A stretch of DNA of 64,000 nucleotides from Alicyclobacillus herbarius DSM 13609 (lineage in GTDB: Bacteria > Bacillota > Bacilli > Alicyclobacillales > Alicyclobacillaceae). Under the pieces are notes generated by a model. It saw nothing but the letters and a program-made list of their open reading frames with translations, ran no database searches and was not told the DNA's origin. The position numbers and the translations under genes are program-made. Where the stretch lies: positions 32,716 through 96,715 of the forward strand of contig NZ_AUMH01000015.1 in NCBI RefSeq assembly GCF_000430585.1. Direction: 5' to 3'. This document shows, piece after piece, positions 18,857-28,276 of the stretch; within the stretch, counting starts at the first letter, position 1; the number at the start of each line of letters is the position of its first letter.

Positions 18857-19114
18857 GTGTTCAGTACCATGGCATGGGTGGCCGGGTGGTTTCCGCTCCT
18901 GGCATTTTTCCTCGGCTTTATCTTGTATTATCGGAGAAAGATGGTGTGGACGCCCACATTGATCGTCGCGTTGGGAAGTGGGGGGGTTTTGTGGGCGTTC
19001 TCCGTCGTCTATCAGGCGTACGTCATGCTGTACTTTTTCCTCTGCTGGTTTGGCTGCTGGGCGGCCTCTGCGCTCCGGCGTTGTCTCCGGCAACGTGCGA
19101 ATTCGTCCTCGTGA
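18857..19114 (+). CDS. Small two-helix membrane protein
   Basis: An 85-residue protein with hydrophobic segments at about residues 6-24 (WVAGWFPLLAFFLGFILYY) and 32-65 (TLIVALGSGGVLWAFSVVY, then MLYFFLCWFGCW), ending in a basic tail ALRRCLRQRANSSS. GTG 18857 has GGAGG 10-11 bases upstream. No family recognised; similar small proteins in Bacillota are annotated only as hypothetical. Flanked by the fad terminator and the convergent LysM-3D gene. Confidence 0.6.
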   Translation: MFSTMAWVAGWFPLLAFFLGFILYYRRKMVWTPTLIVALGSGGVLWAFSVVYQAYVMLYFFLCWFGCWAASALRRCLRQRANSSS

Positions 19115-19124
19115 TACGTGTCTG

Positions 19125-19141
19125 CTAAATACGTGTCCGGA
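19125..19141 (+). repeat. Dispersed motif copy
   Basis: CTAAATACGTGTCCGGA, just after the small membrane protein; a related GATACGTGTCTG lies at 19113-19124 overlapping its stop. Confidence 0.4.
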
Positions 19142-19150
19142 CTGCCGCTC

Positions 19151-19879
19151 TTAAGGAATCGGGAACCAAGAGGGCAGTACGTAAACCGTACTGTGGCGCA
19201 CGCCAAAGTGAACGGCCGCACGTAAATCAGGCATGTACACATCGATATGGTTCCCTCGAATGGCACCCCCGGTATCCTGAGCGATGCGAAATCCGATGCC
19301 CGGGATATACAGCTTTGTACCGTAGGGAATTATGGACGGATCGACCGCCACGGTCACCCCGGCTTGCACCGGTACACCGGTGGAGGTAATCCCGTATCCA
19401 GGGTCTCCTGGCCGCTTACCGGTGGATTCATAGCCTGCCGTGTAAGCGGTCAGTTCACAATCCATTGGTACGGCGACACGGGTGGCTAAAGAGGTGAGCA
19501 GCTGTTGGCTCAGATGACCGCCGCGGCTGACCAGCTGGCGGATACTCACCTCGTCTTCGGGTGTGTTGGAAGCACTCGTTTTCTTCATCAACTGACTCAT
19601 TTCCGGCGAGGGTTGCCAGACTTCATAGGACAGTTTCTGTCCGACCTGCAGATACCGCGGATTGGTGATGTGGTTTTCTGCGATTAAGTCGTTGACCGAG
19701 ACTCCGATTTTGTTGGCAATCTCCCACAGCGTATCCCCGTCCTGCACCGTGTAGGTGGCTTGAACAACTGCCCCCGGCACTACCATCTGTTTACCGTTGA
19801 CAATGCTCGCCCAACCGACCAACGGCATGGCCGCCATCGCTACCCATCCTGCCGAAAAAAATAACGTTTTTCGGAACAA
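19151..19879 (-). CDS. LysM and 3D-domain cell-wall protein (YocH-like)
   Basis: A 242-residue exported protein: signal peptide (1-25), one LysM peptidoglycan-binding repeat (43-86, YTVQDGDTLWEIANKIGVS), a linker, and a C-terminal 3D domain (about 140-240) with the three conserved Asp of the lytic-transglycosylase-like fold: AVDPSIIPYG, QDTGGAI and HIDVYM. It probably cleaves or remodels peptidoglycan outside the cell, like B. subtilis YocH or the resuscitation factor Sps/Rpf-like proteins. Start is TTG 19879 with GGAGAGGAG upstream. I checked the leader for a c-di-AMP riboswitch, common before such genes, and did not find its core. A second 3D protein lies at 59959. Confidence 0.92.
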   Translation of the reverse strand: MFRKTLFFSAGWVAMAAMPLVGWASIVNGKQMVVPGAVVQATYTVQDGDTLWEIANKIGVSVNDLIAENHITNPRYLQVGQKLSYEVWQPSPEMSQLMKKTSASNTPEDEVSIRQLVSRGGHLSQQLLTSLATRVAVPMDCELTAYTAGYESTGKRPGDPGYGITSTGVPVQAGVTVAVDPSIIPYGTKLYIPGIGFRIAQDTGGAIRGNHIDVYMPDLRAAVHFGVRHSTVYVLPSWFPIP

Positions 19880-20080
19880 AGGAACTCCTCTCCTTCCCGG
19901 GCATTGCTAAGCCCGCGTCTCTCGTAAATTCTGGTAGCAGGATGGACAAGAAATACGAGTCTTAAACCTTTCTAGTGGGTTTGCTCGGCAAAGTCATAGA
20001 GTTGAATGTTCGGTTGGGGTACACTAAGGAGGAAAAATCGAGTCCGCAATATGAGATGGAGACCGGAACGGAGGTTGACG

Positions 20081-20404
20081 ATGGAACAGAAGACCATTTC
20101 CCTGCCGCGCCTGGGCGGGTTGACGCCCACCCTGGAATCGACCATGTTGAAGATCACCGAAGAGGTCGGCGAGTTGGCCCAGGCCATCGGGAAGTTTCGG
20201 GGGCTGTCAGGAGAACGGGACGTGCTGGCCGAGGCGGACGTGGTGCGTGCCATCGTATCGGAATTGCTGGATGTAGCCCAGACGGCCGTCTCTATGATGT
20301 TTGTCATTGAGGACTTGTACGGCATCGACATTTCCGCTGAGGTCGACAAACACGTTGACAAACTGCGCCAAAAGGGGTATTTGGATGGACCATACTCTGG
20401 GTGA
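20081..20404 (+). CDS. MazG-like nucleotide pyrophosphohydrolase family protein
   Basis: A 107-residue protein built around the MazG helical core: EEVGELAQAIGKF (ExxE metal-binding pair) and ADVVRAIVSELLDVAQTAVS (ExxD pair), the two motifs that coordinate Mg in all-alpha NTP pyrophosphatases. It may hydrolyse non-canonical or excess nucleoside triphosphates. ATG 20081 with GGAGG 7-8 bases upstream is preferred over an upstream in-frame start at 20006. The short single-domain form resembles the MazG-like family of Bacillota rather than full-length MazG. Confidence 0.85.
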   Translation: MEQKTISLPRLGGLTPTLESTMLKITEEVGELAQAIGKFRGLSGERDVLAEADVVRAIVSELLDVAQTAVSMMFVIEDLYGIDISAEVDKHVDKLRQKGYLDGPYSG

Positions 20405-20425
20405 ATCGAGGGATTCGATTCACCC
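20399..20425. terminator. Bidirectional hairpin between mazG-like gene and nfo
   Basis: GGGTGAATCG (20399-20408) pairs perfectly with CGATTCACCC (20416-20425), loop of 7. It overlaps the stop of the MazG-like gene and lies between convergent genes. T-runs are absent. Confidence 0.5.
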
Positions 20426-20445
20426 ACCGGTCACTTGGAATGCGG

Positions 20446-21297
20446 CTACTTTGCAGGACGGTCGAGCAAAAGGTCAATCTCTTCGCGATAGCGGCCATTC
20501 GGGGTTTCTAGGATTTGTGGGATGCCCCGCAGCACCTCATGGTGCACGATGCGCCTCAGCGCCTCCAAACCGAGCGATCCCTCGCCGATGTTGGCGTGTC
20601 TGTCCTTCCTCGACCCAAACGGGTTCTTCGAGTCATTGATATGGGCCACCTTCAGGCGGTCGAGCCCGATGATGTCGTCAAACTGCTGTAGGAAACCATC
20701 AAAGTCGTTGACGATATCATACCCGTAGCTGTAGTTGTGGCAGGTGTCGATGCAGACCGCGAGGCGTTCTTGGTGTTTCACCAATGAGATAATCTCCGCG
20801 ATTTCCTCCAGGGAATTTCCAACTTTCGATCCGTCCCCAGCCATGGTCTCGAGGCAGACGTACAGCGACTCCTCGCCGGTGAGGATGGAGTTGAGCGCCT
20901 CTGCGATTCGTTTTATCGCATACTCGACGCCTTCCCCGACGTGACTGCCCGGATGCATCACAATGTAGCGAAAACCTAGGTATTCCACGCGCGCGATTTC
21001 TTCCGTCAGCACCGAAATTCCGTACTCCCAGGTGTCTTCCTTCGGACTCGCCAGATTGACCAGATAGGACAAGTGCACGACCGGATCGAAAATCCCGTTC
21101 TGCTCCATCAAACGGATTCCTTCATCCCGGTTAAACTCCGTGATGGGGCGGGCTTTGCCACCCCGATTACTGCGTGTGTAAATCATGAACGTATTGGCAT
21201 CGTACGATATCGTTTCTTCAACGGCAGCCAACAGGCCTGTCTTGGCAATGGACACGTTGGCTCCGAGCAAGATTTCGTCCTTCGTAGGGTTGCTCAT
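20446..21297 (-). CDS. nfo: Deoxyribonuclease IV (AP endonuclease)
   Basis: A 283-residue family-2 AP endonuclease (EndoIV/Nfo) that nicks DNA 5' to abasic sites during base-excision repair. Zinc-ligand blocks are visible: VVHLSYLVNLASP, FRYIVMHPGSHVGEG, CLETMAGDG, CIDTCHNYSYGYD, HINDSKNPFGSRKDRHANIGEG-type motif (near 215-235) and ILETPNG. Start ATG 21297 follows GGAGG. It is divergent from icmF, with about 200 bases between them. In spore-formers Nfo protects germinating spores, which would fit the inferred host. Confidence 0.95.
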   Translation of the reverse strand: MSNPTKDEILLGANVSIAKTGLLAAVEETISYDANTFMIYTRSNRGGKARPITEFNRDEGIRLMEQNGIFDPVVHLSYLVNLASPKEDTWEYGISVLTEEIARVEYLGFRYIVMHPGSHVGEGVEYAIKRIAEALNSILTGEESLYVCLETMAGDGSKVGNSLEEIAEIISLVKHQERLAVCIDTCHNYSYGYDIVNDFDGFLQQFDDIIGLDRLKVAHINDSKNPFGSRKDRHANIGEGSLGLEALRRIVHHEVLRGIPQILETPNGRYREEIDLLLDRPAK

Positions 21298-21419
21298 GAT
21301 TGGACCTCCTTCTCCGGTTCAGGCATCACACCCTTATCAGAATGCAGGAAAGCCGCCCGCTTGTCCAATGTTTTGACTACAGGAGGGGGACTCGAAGCTA
21401 GCAAGACCGCTCCACTTCC

Positions 21420-21449
21420 TTGACCGCCTTGCGTGTATGCGCTTACACT
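21420..21449 (+). promoter_or_regulatory. Promoter candidate for icmF
   Basis: TTGACC (21420-21425), 18-base spacer, TACACT (21444-21449), 55 bases before the icmF start. Good -35, moderate -10. Confidence 0.45.
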
Positions 21450-21503
21450 TTGTTTTAGAAGCCCCTCGGTCATCTAGCGAATAGCCAGAAAGGAAGAGGA
21501 TGC

Positions 21504-24500
21504 ATGGTGCCAGGTGTGGAGTCCAAGGTGGCACAGGAATCGCAGGATTCGTCCGTTCGCGCACAGCAACGAGCCGCAGGTTGGAATTATCCGATTCGGT
21601 TTGTCACGGCATCGAGTCTGTTCGATGGGCACGACGCCGCCATCAACATCATGCGCAGGGTGATTCAAAGCCTTGGCGGGGAGGTGATTCACCTTGGCCA
21701 CAACCGCTCCGTCGAGGAGATTGTGAGCGCGGCCATTCAGGAAGACGTGCAGGGCATTGCGGTGAGTTCCTATCAGGGCGGCCACATGGAGTTTTTTCGC
21801 TACATGTATGACCTCTTGCAGGAACGCGGGGCGGGGCACATTCGCGTTTTTGGCGGCGGCGGAGGGGTGATTGTCCCGGAAGAGATCCGTGCTTTGGAGG
21901 AGTATGGAATCGCCAAGATCTTTTCCCCGGAGGACGGCCGGCGCATGGGGCTGGAGGGAATGATTCGCTTCATGATGGAGGCGTGCGACTTTCCCACGGT
22001 GGCCACTGTTGATCACCTGGACGAAAACCTTGACCTTCACCACCCGCAGTCGATGGCGCGTCTGGTGACCGTGTTTGAACAACAGAAGCGTTTTCCAGAA
22101 GCCGATGTGAACAAGCTGCGGGAGGTTCTGCGGGCTCGAAAACGGGATGTACCGGTCGTTGGCATCACAGGCACCGGTGGAGCCGGAAAGTCCTCTCTGC
22201 TGGACGAATTGGTGCGGCGGTTTCTGCAGGACTTCCCGGATAAGCGGGTTGCCGTGTTTTCGGTCGATCCGTCCCGCCAGCGAACGGGCGGAGCGCTTCT
22301 GGGTGACCGGATACGCATGAACGCCATCAGTCATGAAAACGTATTTATGCGCAGCTTAGCCACCCGTAGTGCCAAGGGTGAACTGCCGGAAGCCATCGGC
22401 GACGTGCTCGACGTGGCCCGGGCCGCCGACTTTGACATCATCTTTTTGGAGACCAGCGGAATTGGTCAAGGCGACGCAGATGTGGTCCGCGTGGCGGATA
22501 TTTCTTTGTACGTGATGACGCCCGAATACGGCGCGCCGTCGCAGCTAGAAAAAATCGATATGCTCGATTATGCGGACCTGGTTGCGATTAATAAGTTCAA
22601 CCGGCGCGGGGGTTTGGATGCACTGCGACATGTGCAAAAACAGCTGCAGCGTAACAGGGGCGCATTTGCCAGTCCGCTCACGGAGATGCCTGTTTATGGC
22701 ACGAACGCGAACCACTTTCACGATGCGGGTACAAACCGTCTGTATAAAGCTTTGTTTCATATCGTAAAGGGAAAGTTCCCTGGCGAATGGGAGACTCACC
22801 TGGCCGATGAAGCAAACGCGTCTCTGCCCTCCGCCATCGTTCCTCCGCATCGGGCGCATTATTTGTTGGACGTGGTCAATACGGTCCGTCGCTACCGGCG
22901 ATGGGTGGAAGACCAAGCGCAAACGGCCCGGCGTGCCTATCAGCTCAAGGGGGCGGACGAAACGCTAGCGCAACGAGGGTTGGGCGAGGCGAGTCGCAGC
23001 GTACGTGAGGTGCAGGAGGAATACTGGGATAAGCTCGACGAAAACGTCCGTCGCATCCTTGCCGAATGGGCGCAAAAGAAAGCGGCGTATCAACAGGAGG
23101 AATGGGTGACGCAAACGGTCGGCCGGGAGCAGCGGATTCCGCTGTACACCGTATCTTTGTCTGGCTTGCGCATCCCGAAAGTCGCCCTGCCCAGATATGA
23201 GGACTGGGGGGACATCGTGCGATGGTCCTTGCTTGAGAACGTGCCGGGGGAATTTCCGTTTACTGCAGGCGTTTTTCCTTTCAAACGGACCGAGGAAGAG
23301 CCGCGGCGACAGTTTGCCGGCGAAGGGACGCCCGAGCGGACTAACCGTCGTTTTCACTACTTGTCCCGGCATGACACGGCCAAACGGTTGTCAACGGCGT
23401 TTGACAGTGTCACCTTGTACGGAGAAGACCCGGATGAACGGCCAGACATCTACGGAAAAATCGGGGAAAGCGGCGTGAGCGTCTGCACACTGGATGATAT
23501 GAAAAAACTATACGCGGGGTTTGACCTGTGTCACCCGCACACCAGCGTGTCAATGACGATTAACGGACCCGCGCCTGTGATTCTCGCCATGTATTTCAAC
23601 ACCGCGATCGATCAACAGGTGGATAAGTTCAAGGCGGAAAACGGCCGCGAGCCGACCGCCGATGAGCTGGCGCGCATCCGCGAGACCACCCTGCAAACGG
23701 TGCGCGGCACGGTGCAAGCTGACATCTTAAAGGAAGACCAAGGTCAGAACACGTGCATCTTCTCGACCGAGTTTGCCCTGCGCATGATGGGCGACATTCA
23801 GGAGTACTTCATTCAGCATGGGGTTCGTCACTACTACTCGGTGAGCATCAGCGGGTATCACATCGCGGAGGCCGGAGCCAATCCGATTACGCAACTGGCG
23901 TTCACGCTGGCGAACGCGTTTACCTACGTCGAGTACTACCTCAGCCGCGGGATGCGGATAGATGACTTTGCCCCCAACTTATCCTTTTTCTTCAGCAACG
24001 GGATGGACCCGGAATACAGTGTCATCGGACGGGTCGCGCGCCGCATTTGGGCGATTGTCATGCGAGAACAGTATGGGGCCAATGTGCGGAGCCAAAGACT
24101 CAAGTATCACATTCAGACCTCGGGCCGCTCCCTGCATGCACAAGAGATGGATTTTAACGACATTCGTACGACCCTGCAGGCTCTGCTGGCGTTCTATGAT
24201 AATTGCAACTCCTTGCATACGAACGCGTATGACGAGGCGATTACCACTCCGACCGAAGAATCGGTGCGCAGAGCGGTGGCCATCCAATTGATCATCAATC
24301 GCGAGTTCGGTCTGGCGAAGAACGAGAATCCACTCCAAGGGTCCTTTATCATCGAGGAACTGACTGACCTCGTGGAGGAAGCGGTCTTGGAGGAGTTCCT
24401 ACGGCTGCATGAACGAGGCGGGGTGCTCGGGGCTATGGAAAGCCAATATCAACGCAGCAAGATTCAGGATGAGTCGCTCTACTACGAGCAGCTGAAGCAC

Positions 24501-24812
24501 TCCGGCAAGCTGCCCATCATCGGTGTCAATACCTTTTTGAACCCCAATGCGCAAGACCGAAATGCTCTCCCCAGGGAGGTACAACTGGCCAGGGCCACGG
24601 AGGCAGAAAAGAGGGAACAGATTGCGAATCTGCGTCGTTTCCATCAGGAACACGCGGATGAGGTGCAACCTGCCTTAGCGCGGTTAAAACAAGTGGCTCA
24701 GTCCGGGGGTAACCTGTTTGAAGCGTTGATGCAGACGGTCCGTGTGGCCAGCCTCGGCCAAATCACACACGCCTTGTACGAGGTTGGCGGACGGTACCGT
24801 CGGAACATGTGA
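21504..24812 (+). CDS. icmF: Fused isobutyryl-CoA mutase IcmF
   Basis: An 1102-residue three-part enzyme. Residues 1-160: cobalamin-binding domain with [14 protein letters not shown]. Residues about 200-430: MeaB-type G-protein chaperone with P-loop GTGGAGKSS near 222-230 and NKFNRRGG near 361. Residues about 560-1102: TIM-barrel mutase domain ([40 protein letters not shown]). This layout is diagnostic of IcmF, which interconverts isobutyryl-CoA and n-butyryl-CoA, and in some members pivalyl/isovaleryl-CoA, using adenosylcobalamin. ATG 21504 follows AAGGAAGAGG. It links branched-chain acyl units to beta-oxidation. A methylmalonyl-CoA mutase is less likely because of the fusion. Confidence 0.96.
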   Translation: MVPGVESKVAQESQDSSVRAQQRAAGWNYPIRFVTASSLFDGHDAAINIMRRVIQSLGGEVIHLGHNRSVEEIVSAAIQEDVQGIAVSSYQGGHMEFFRYMYDLLQERGAGHIRVFGGGGGVIVPEEIRALEEYGIAKIFSPEDGRRMGLEGMIRFMMEACDFPTVATVDHLDENLDLHHPQSMARLVTVFEQQKRFPEADVNKLREVLRARKRDVPVVGITGTGGAGKSSLLDELVRRFLQDFPDKRVAVFSVDPSRQRTGGALLGDRIRMNAISHENVFMRSLATRSAKGELPEAIGDVLDVARAADFDIIFLETSGIGQGDADVVRVADISLYVMTPEYGAPSQLEKIDMLDYADLVAINKFNRRGGLDALRHVQKQLQRNRGAFASPLTEMPVYGTNANHFHDAGTNRLYKALFHIVKGKFPGEWETHLADEANASLPSAIVPPHRAHYLLDVVNTVRRYRRWVEDQAQTARRAYQLKGADETLAQRGLGEASRSVREVQEEYWDKLDENVRRILAEWAQKKAAYQQEEWVTQTVGREQRIPLYTVSLSGLRIPKVALPRYEDWGDIVRWSLLENVPGEFPFTAGVFPFKRTEEEPRRQFAGEGTPERTNRRFHYLSRHDTAKRLSTAFDSVTLYGEDPDERPDIYGKIGESGVSVCTLDDMKKLYAGFDLCHPHTSVSMTINGPAPVILAMYFNTAIDQQVDKFKAENGREPTADELARIRETTLQTVRGTVQADILKEDQGQNTCIFSTEFALRMMGDIQEYFIQHGVRHYYSVSISGYHIAEAGANPITQLAFTLANAFTYVEYYLSRGMRIDDFAPNLSFFFSNGMDPEYSVIGRVARRIWAIVMREQYGANVRSQRLKYHIQTSGRSLHAQEMDFNDIRTTLQALLAFYDNCNSLHTNAYDEAITTPTEESVRRAVAIQLIINREFGLAKNENPLQGSFIIEELTDLVEEAVLEEFLRLHERGGVLGAMESQYQRSKIQDESLYYEQLKHSGKLPIIGVNTFLNPNAQDRNALPREVQLARATEAEKREQIANLRRFHQEHADEVQPALARLKQVAQSGGNLFEALMQTVRVASLGQITHALYEVGGRYRRNM

Positions 24813-24891
24813 CACAGAAGTTCTCTCTATCGGAAAGGCCGTTTCATGTCTGGAGCGTGTTCGGGAAGAATAGGCTGCGGGGGGTGAGTGC

Positions 24892-26208
24892 GTGCGCAAA
24901 GACAGCCGGCAACCCTCGCAGCCACCGGTGCGTTGGCTGCTTGCCATCAGTGCTGTATTTGCCCTGTCGGTGGGTCTGTCCAACACCTTCGTAAACGTCT
25001 ACCTTTGGAAAGTCGACCACAGTTATGTTCCGATTGGATGGTACAATTTTGCGATGTATACGTTCATTCCCATCATGTTCGTTCTGGCTGGGTGGCTGAG
25101 CGGGCGTTGGAATGCGGTTTGGACGTTACGCATCGGGATCACGCTGCATGCCGGGTTTTACCTGTTAACCCTGATTGGGGGAACGGAGCTGGCCAGGCAC
25201 CCATTTCCCATGGGGGTGTTGATGGGGTGTGCAGCCGGTTTTTATTGGTTGTCATTCAATTATTTAAGCCTGCGATTGACCCAAGGGGGTGGGCGAGACC
25301 GATTTTACGGCAGCAACGGAGCGTTGGGCGCGATAGCGGGAATGGCTGCCCCTTTGACGTCCGGGTTTATCATTTCCCATGAGGATCGATTTGGCGGATT
25401 GAGCGGCTATCACGTGATTTTTAGCGCATCGTTAGCCTTGTTTTTATTGGCGGTGCTTTTGAGCAGCAAATTGCGCGTGCAAGGCGGAGGCAAACTGGAA
25501 ATTTGTCGGATTGCCGGAGGACTGAATAACCCCTGGTGGCGCAATGTCTTGGCCGGATGCTTTGTCTATGGTTGGCGGGAGGGCGTATTTCTCTTTTTGA
25601 TTGGACTGCTCATGTACATCGCCACCGGAAGTGAGATGAAGCTCGGCGAATTCTTGCTGCTGCAGAGCGGTTTATCCTTTATGTCCTTTTCTTTGGTAAG
25701 CCGATGGTTGAAGCCTCGCCACCGTGTGCTCGTCATGGGGATTGGAGCCTGTGGCATGGCGGCGGCCGCGCTTTTATTTTTGATTCCGCTCAGTGCTCGG
25801 CTGGTGGTCTGGTATGGCTGCTGCGTGGCCATCGTATTACCGTTGTTTCTGGTCCCCCTACAGGGCACCGTGTTTGACGCCATCAGTCGATTGGACGCCA
25901 CGGGGGAAGACGATGTGGAACACATCATTGCGCGCGAGGTGGTGGAGAACGCGGGACGCGTGGCCGGTATCGCGGCCTTTTTAATCCTCGTCGCTCGGCA
26001 CCCAAATGCCTCGGTGATTTCCAGGTTCGCGGTCGCACTGGGATTTGTTCAATTGGGAACATGGGCGCTCATTGCCTGGGCTCACCGAAAGCAGAGCGAT
26101 ATCACTCAGACAGGTTCCGGGGATATGGCGAAAGCCCTGGAAAGGGATGCCCAAGCGGCGTACTTCTCGGCTGCGAGGCGACAAACAGCGCGTAAAGCGC
26201 GCCATTGA
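24892..26208 (+). CDS. MFS transporter
   Basis: A 438-residue protein with about 12 hydrophobic segments. N-terminal helix VFALSVGLSNTFVNVYLWK and the loop YLSLRLTQGGGRDRFYGSNG resemble the YqgE/YttB-like MFS proteins of Bacillus, whose substrates are unknown. GTG 24892 follows a G-rich stretch, GGGGGGTGAG. It lies 79 bases after icmF on the same strand, so co-transcription is possible but not shown. The last 45 residues form a polar cytoplasmic tail. It is distinct from the exporter at 2293. Confidence 0.85.
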   Translation: MRKDSRQPSQPPVRWLLAISAVFALSVGLSNTFVNVYLWKVDHSYVPIGWYNFAMYTFIPIMFVLAGWLSGRWNAVWTLRIGITLHAGFYLLTLIGGTELARHPFPMGVLMGCAAGFYWLSFNYLSLRLTQGGGRDRFYGSNGALGAIAGMAAPLTSGFIISHEDRFGGLSGYHVIFSASLALFLLAVLLSSKLRVQGGGKLEICRIAGGLNNPWWRNVLAGCFVYGWREGVFLFLIGLLMYIATGSEMKLGEFLLLQSGLSFMSFSLVSRWLKPRHRVLVMGIGACGMAAAALLFLIPLSARLVVWYGCCVAIVLPLFLVPLQGTVFDAISRLDATGEDDVEHIIAREVVENAGRVAGIAAFLILVARHPNASVISRFAVALGFVQLGTWALIAWAHRKQSDITQTGSGDMAKALERDAQAAYFSAARRQTARKARH

Positions 26209-26217
26209 GGAAATCCC

Positions 26218-26274
26218 CCACGTACTGTCGCCAGATCCGGGTTGGTCCGGAAGCAGAAGGCGACAGTACCGTGG
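26218..26274. terminator. Long inverted repeat between MFS gene and ferredoxin
   Basis: CCACGTACTGTCGCC (26218-26232) pairs with GGCGACAGTA-C-CGTGG (26259-26274), with an inner CCGG/CCGG pair. It lies 10 bases after the MFS stop and 13 before the convergent ferredoxin stop. A T-run is missing, so termination is inferred from position. Confidence 0.55.
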
Positions 26275-26286
26275 ATAAGGATTCAT

Positions 26287-26526
26287 TTAACGATTCTGAA
26301 AGAACGCGCGGTTTTTCTCGATAAAGGACTTTTCTTCCTCAGGAACAAAATCCTCTTGGTAGATAGCAGAAACCGGGCAGACCGCCTCACATGCGCCGCA
26401 GTCGATGCAGGTATCCGGATCGATATAGTATTGGTCTTCTCCTTCTACGATGCAATCTACTGGGCAAGTCTCAACGCAATCAGCGGCCTTTTCTCCAATG
26501 CAAGGCGATGTGATGACGAACGCCAC
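26287..26526 (-). CDS. fdxA: 7Fe ferredoxin
   Basis: A 79-residue [3Fe-4S][4Fe-4S] ferredoxin. Ligands: Cys9, Cys17 and Cys50 for the 3Fe cluster; Cys21, Cys40, Cys43 and Cys46 for the 4Fe cluster (CIDCGACEAVCP). The spacing C-x7-C-x3-CP in the first motif is that of Bacillus/Thermus 7Fe ferredoxins, with an extra Cys25. It carries electrons in the cytoplasm; KorAB, encoded at 56541-59133, is a likely donor. The start follows AGGAGG. Acidic C-terminal helix EEEKSFIEKNRAFF is typical. Confidence 0.95.
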   Translation of the reverse strand: MAFVITSPCIGEKAADCVETCPVDCIVEGEDQYYIDPDTCIDCGACEAVCPVSAIYQEDFVPEEEKSFIEKNRAFFQNR

Positions 26527-26617
26527 GTAGGACTCCTCCTCACTTGTAAACTGAGTTCATGATATACCAGCATTCCCTCATTTTCAATGGGATCTCAGTG
26601 AATTCAGCCTTTCTCAC

Positions 26618-27637
26618 CTAGGCGAGTTCAGAGACCGATCCGCCCGTTTCCAGGGTCTGCTGTACCGGGGTTTTCAAAGCAGGCGCCGCAATGCTAGCGC
26701 GCAGGTGATTCCACTTCGCGACAAGTAGAGGTGCCACCTGCGTGGTCACCATCGCCAACGCCGCGCCGGCAATGACATCAATTCCGTAATGGATGCGCAA
26801 GTACAGCGTGGAGAAGATAATCAGCGTCACGGCGGGGATATATAACCAGCACCAGTTTCTTCGGTAGCGCCAAACTTGAACGCACATAACGATGGATAAC
26901 CCCGTATGCAGGCTTGGGAAACAGTCACGCGCCAGAACCACTTGCCCTAGTGTCAGAAGGTGTGTAATCCCGCCAATCGGTTCTGGATAATGGACGGTAA
27001 ATACCGGGCCAATCGCCGGCACGAAGACGTATGTGAGGTAGCCGATATAAAACGTCAAGGCAGCGGTAAAGACGTATTCCTGCATGGCCACCGGATGACG
27101 GCGAAGCATCAAGAAAATGGTGAGATACAGCAAGCCAAACCATGACATGTAGGACGCGCTGAGCAACCAGGTCAATGGCCGGAATATGATCGGCTCGAGC
27201 CATTGTGACGGTAATCGACCAAAAAACAGCACTTGGTCAATATGCTTCAGGACGACATCATGGTCCACCGGGTTAAGAATGGAAATATAGAAGAGGACGC
27301 TCTTGTACACAGCCATGACCACAAAAAAGGCGATGGTCGCGCGCACGCCGACAGCAAACCGGCGGACGCCCTGATGTTCGGATTGGTACAATCGACTGTA
27401 CAAAGCGGCGAGAATGAGAAAGGTAGCCGTAAATAACCACGTGGTCAAATTCTGCGCGATACCGACCATGTTGTTCAAGATTTGCCAGTGGTATCCGGTC
27501 ACTCCGAAAACCAGGTCAATCTTGTGCGCCAGTCGAAAAAACAAAACCGCTAAGAAAGATAACGCGAGAATCCCCAGAATCTCGTACAATTCCAGGGCAA
27601 AAATGACTCGTTTGAGATGGAATCCCCAGCGTGACAT
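26618..27637 (-). CDS. PAP2-superfamily membrane protein (PAP2_3-like)
   Basis: A 339-residue membrane protein with about seven hydrophobic segments. The phosphatase core is in the C-terminal half: CFPSLHTGLSIVM (PSxH site) and STLYLRIHYGIDVIAG (RxxxGxD-type site). This form, with a long N-terminal membrane domain and PSLHxG, belongs to the group containing inositolphosphotransferase and inositol-phosphorylceramide synthase relatives, often annotated phosphatase PAP2 family. ATG 27637 follows GGGAGGG and is preferred to the in-frame start at 27667. The natural lipid substrate is unknown. Confidence 0.85.
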   Translation of the reverse strand: MSRWGFHLKRVIFALELYEILGILALSFLAVLFFRLAHKIDLVFGVTGYHWQILNNMVGIAQNLTTWLFTATFLILAALYSRLYQSEHQGVRRFAVGVRATIAFFVVMAVYKSVLFYISILNPVDHDVVLKHIDQVLFFGRLPSQWLEPIIFRPLTWLLSASYMSWFGLLYLTIFLMLRRHPVAMQEYVFTAALTFYIGYLTYVFVPAIGPVFTVHYPEPIGGITHLLTLGQVVLARDCFPSLHTGLSIVMCVQVWRYRRNWCWLYIPAVTLIIFSTLYLRIHYGIDVIAGAALAMVTTQVAPLLVAKWNHLRASIAAPALKTPVQQTLETGGSVSELA

Positions 27638-27921
27638 CGAATACCCTCCCAGCTTCCGTGACGACATGCCATCATGCTGTCCACGCTGTGATGTCTATCG
27701 TCCATGGGGAGCCTAATGGATACTATATCACACTTACGGACAAGCCTTCATTCGGACAATTGGGGCGGAGGCCGGGCAATGGCCTGGGGCGTGTCGTTCA
27801 CTTGGCAGGAATTCGCGAACTTTTGGAGAAAAGTAAGGCAGATAAAAAGTCCGGAATCTTCGGCGGTATACGTTGTTTGTCCTTCCCATATGCATTTAGT
27901 AAAATGAAAGGAAGGGATCGC

Positions 27922-28158
27922 ATGTACCAATGTCCGGTGTGTGGGGAACTTTTGGAAGCCCTGACCAACGTTCATTGCCTGTCGAAACACCAATGTACAC
28001 GCGACGACTTCATCGCCCGCCACGGGGCGCCGAAATTTGTCGCGCCGAAACTCAGCCGTGAGATTCAGCGTTGGATTCGCGAGTCCCAGGTGATTACGCG
28101 TCTGGATTATGAGATTGCGCAAGCGTCGGCTCGAAATCAACTCGGCCGGCGCTATTAG
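27922..28158 (+). CDS. Small ROS/MucR-like zinc-finger protein
   Basis: A 78-residue protein starting at ATG 27922 after GGAAGGG. Residues 4-32 form a zinc-finger-like pattern: CPVCGELLEALTNVHCLSKH, Cys-x2-Cys then His with a second His (and Cys) five to seven residues later, followed by TRDDFIARHGAP. This layout (finger, then a short x-x-D-F/Y-x-x-x-x-G segment) recalls the Ros/MucR regulators and zinc-finger modules found in phage and mobile-element proteins. The basic helix at the end (RLDYEIAQASARNQLGRRY) could touch DNA. Function is unknown. Confidence 0.7.
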   Translation: MYQCPVCGELLEALTNVHCLSKHQCTRDDFIARHGAPKFVAPKLSREIQRWIRESQVITRLDYEIAQASARNQLGRRY

Positions 28159-28213
28159 ATTTATTTGTCCATCTGATAATTCGGCGCGTTTTCGACCATA
28201 CTGTCAATCGGGA

Positions 28214-28243
28214 AAAGGGGCGGTGGCAGATCACCGCCCCTTT
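28214..28243 (+). terminator. Strong terminator after the zinc-finger gene
   Basis: AAAGGGGCGGTG (28214-28225) pairs perfectly with CACCGCCCCTTT (28232-28243), loop of 6. It separates the zinc-finger gene from ymfF. Confidence 0.75.
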
Positions 28244-28276
28244 CGCCAACATGTTAAACAGACTGGGGTGTCGCCT

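Noticed and set aside
19880..20080. c-di-AMP (ydaO) riboswitch before the LysM-3D gene
   Set aside because: Leader is too short and lacks the core motifs.
21474..22334. 286-residue frame antisense to icmF
   Set aside because: Overlaps the conserved IcmF N-terminus and lacks any recognisable motif.
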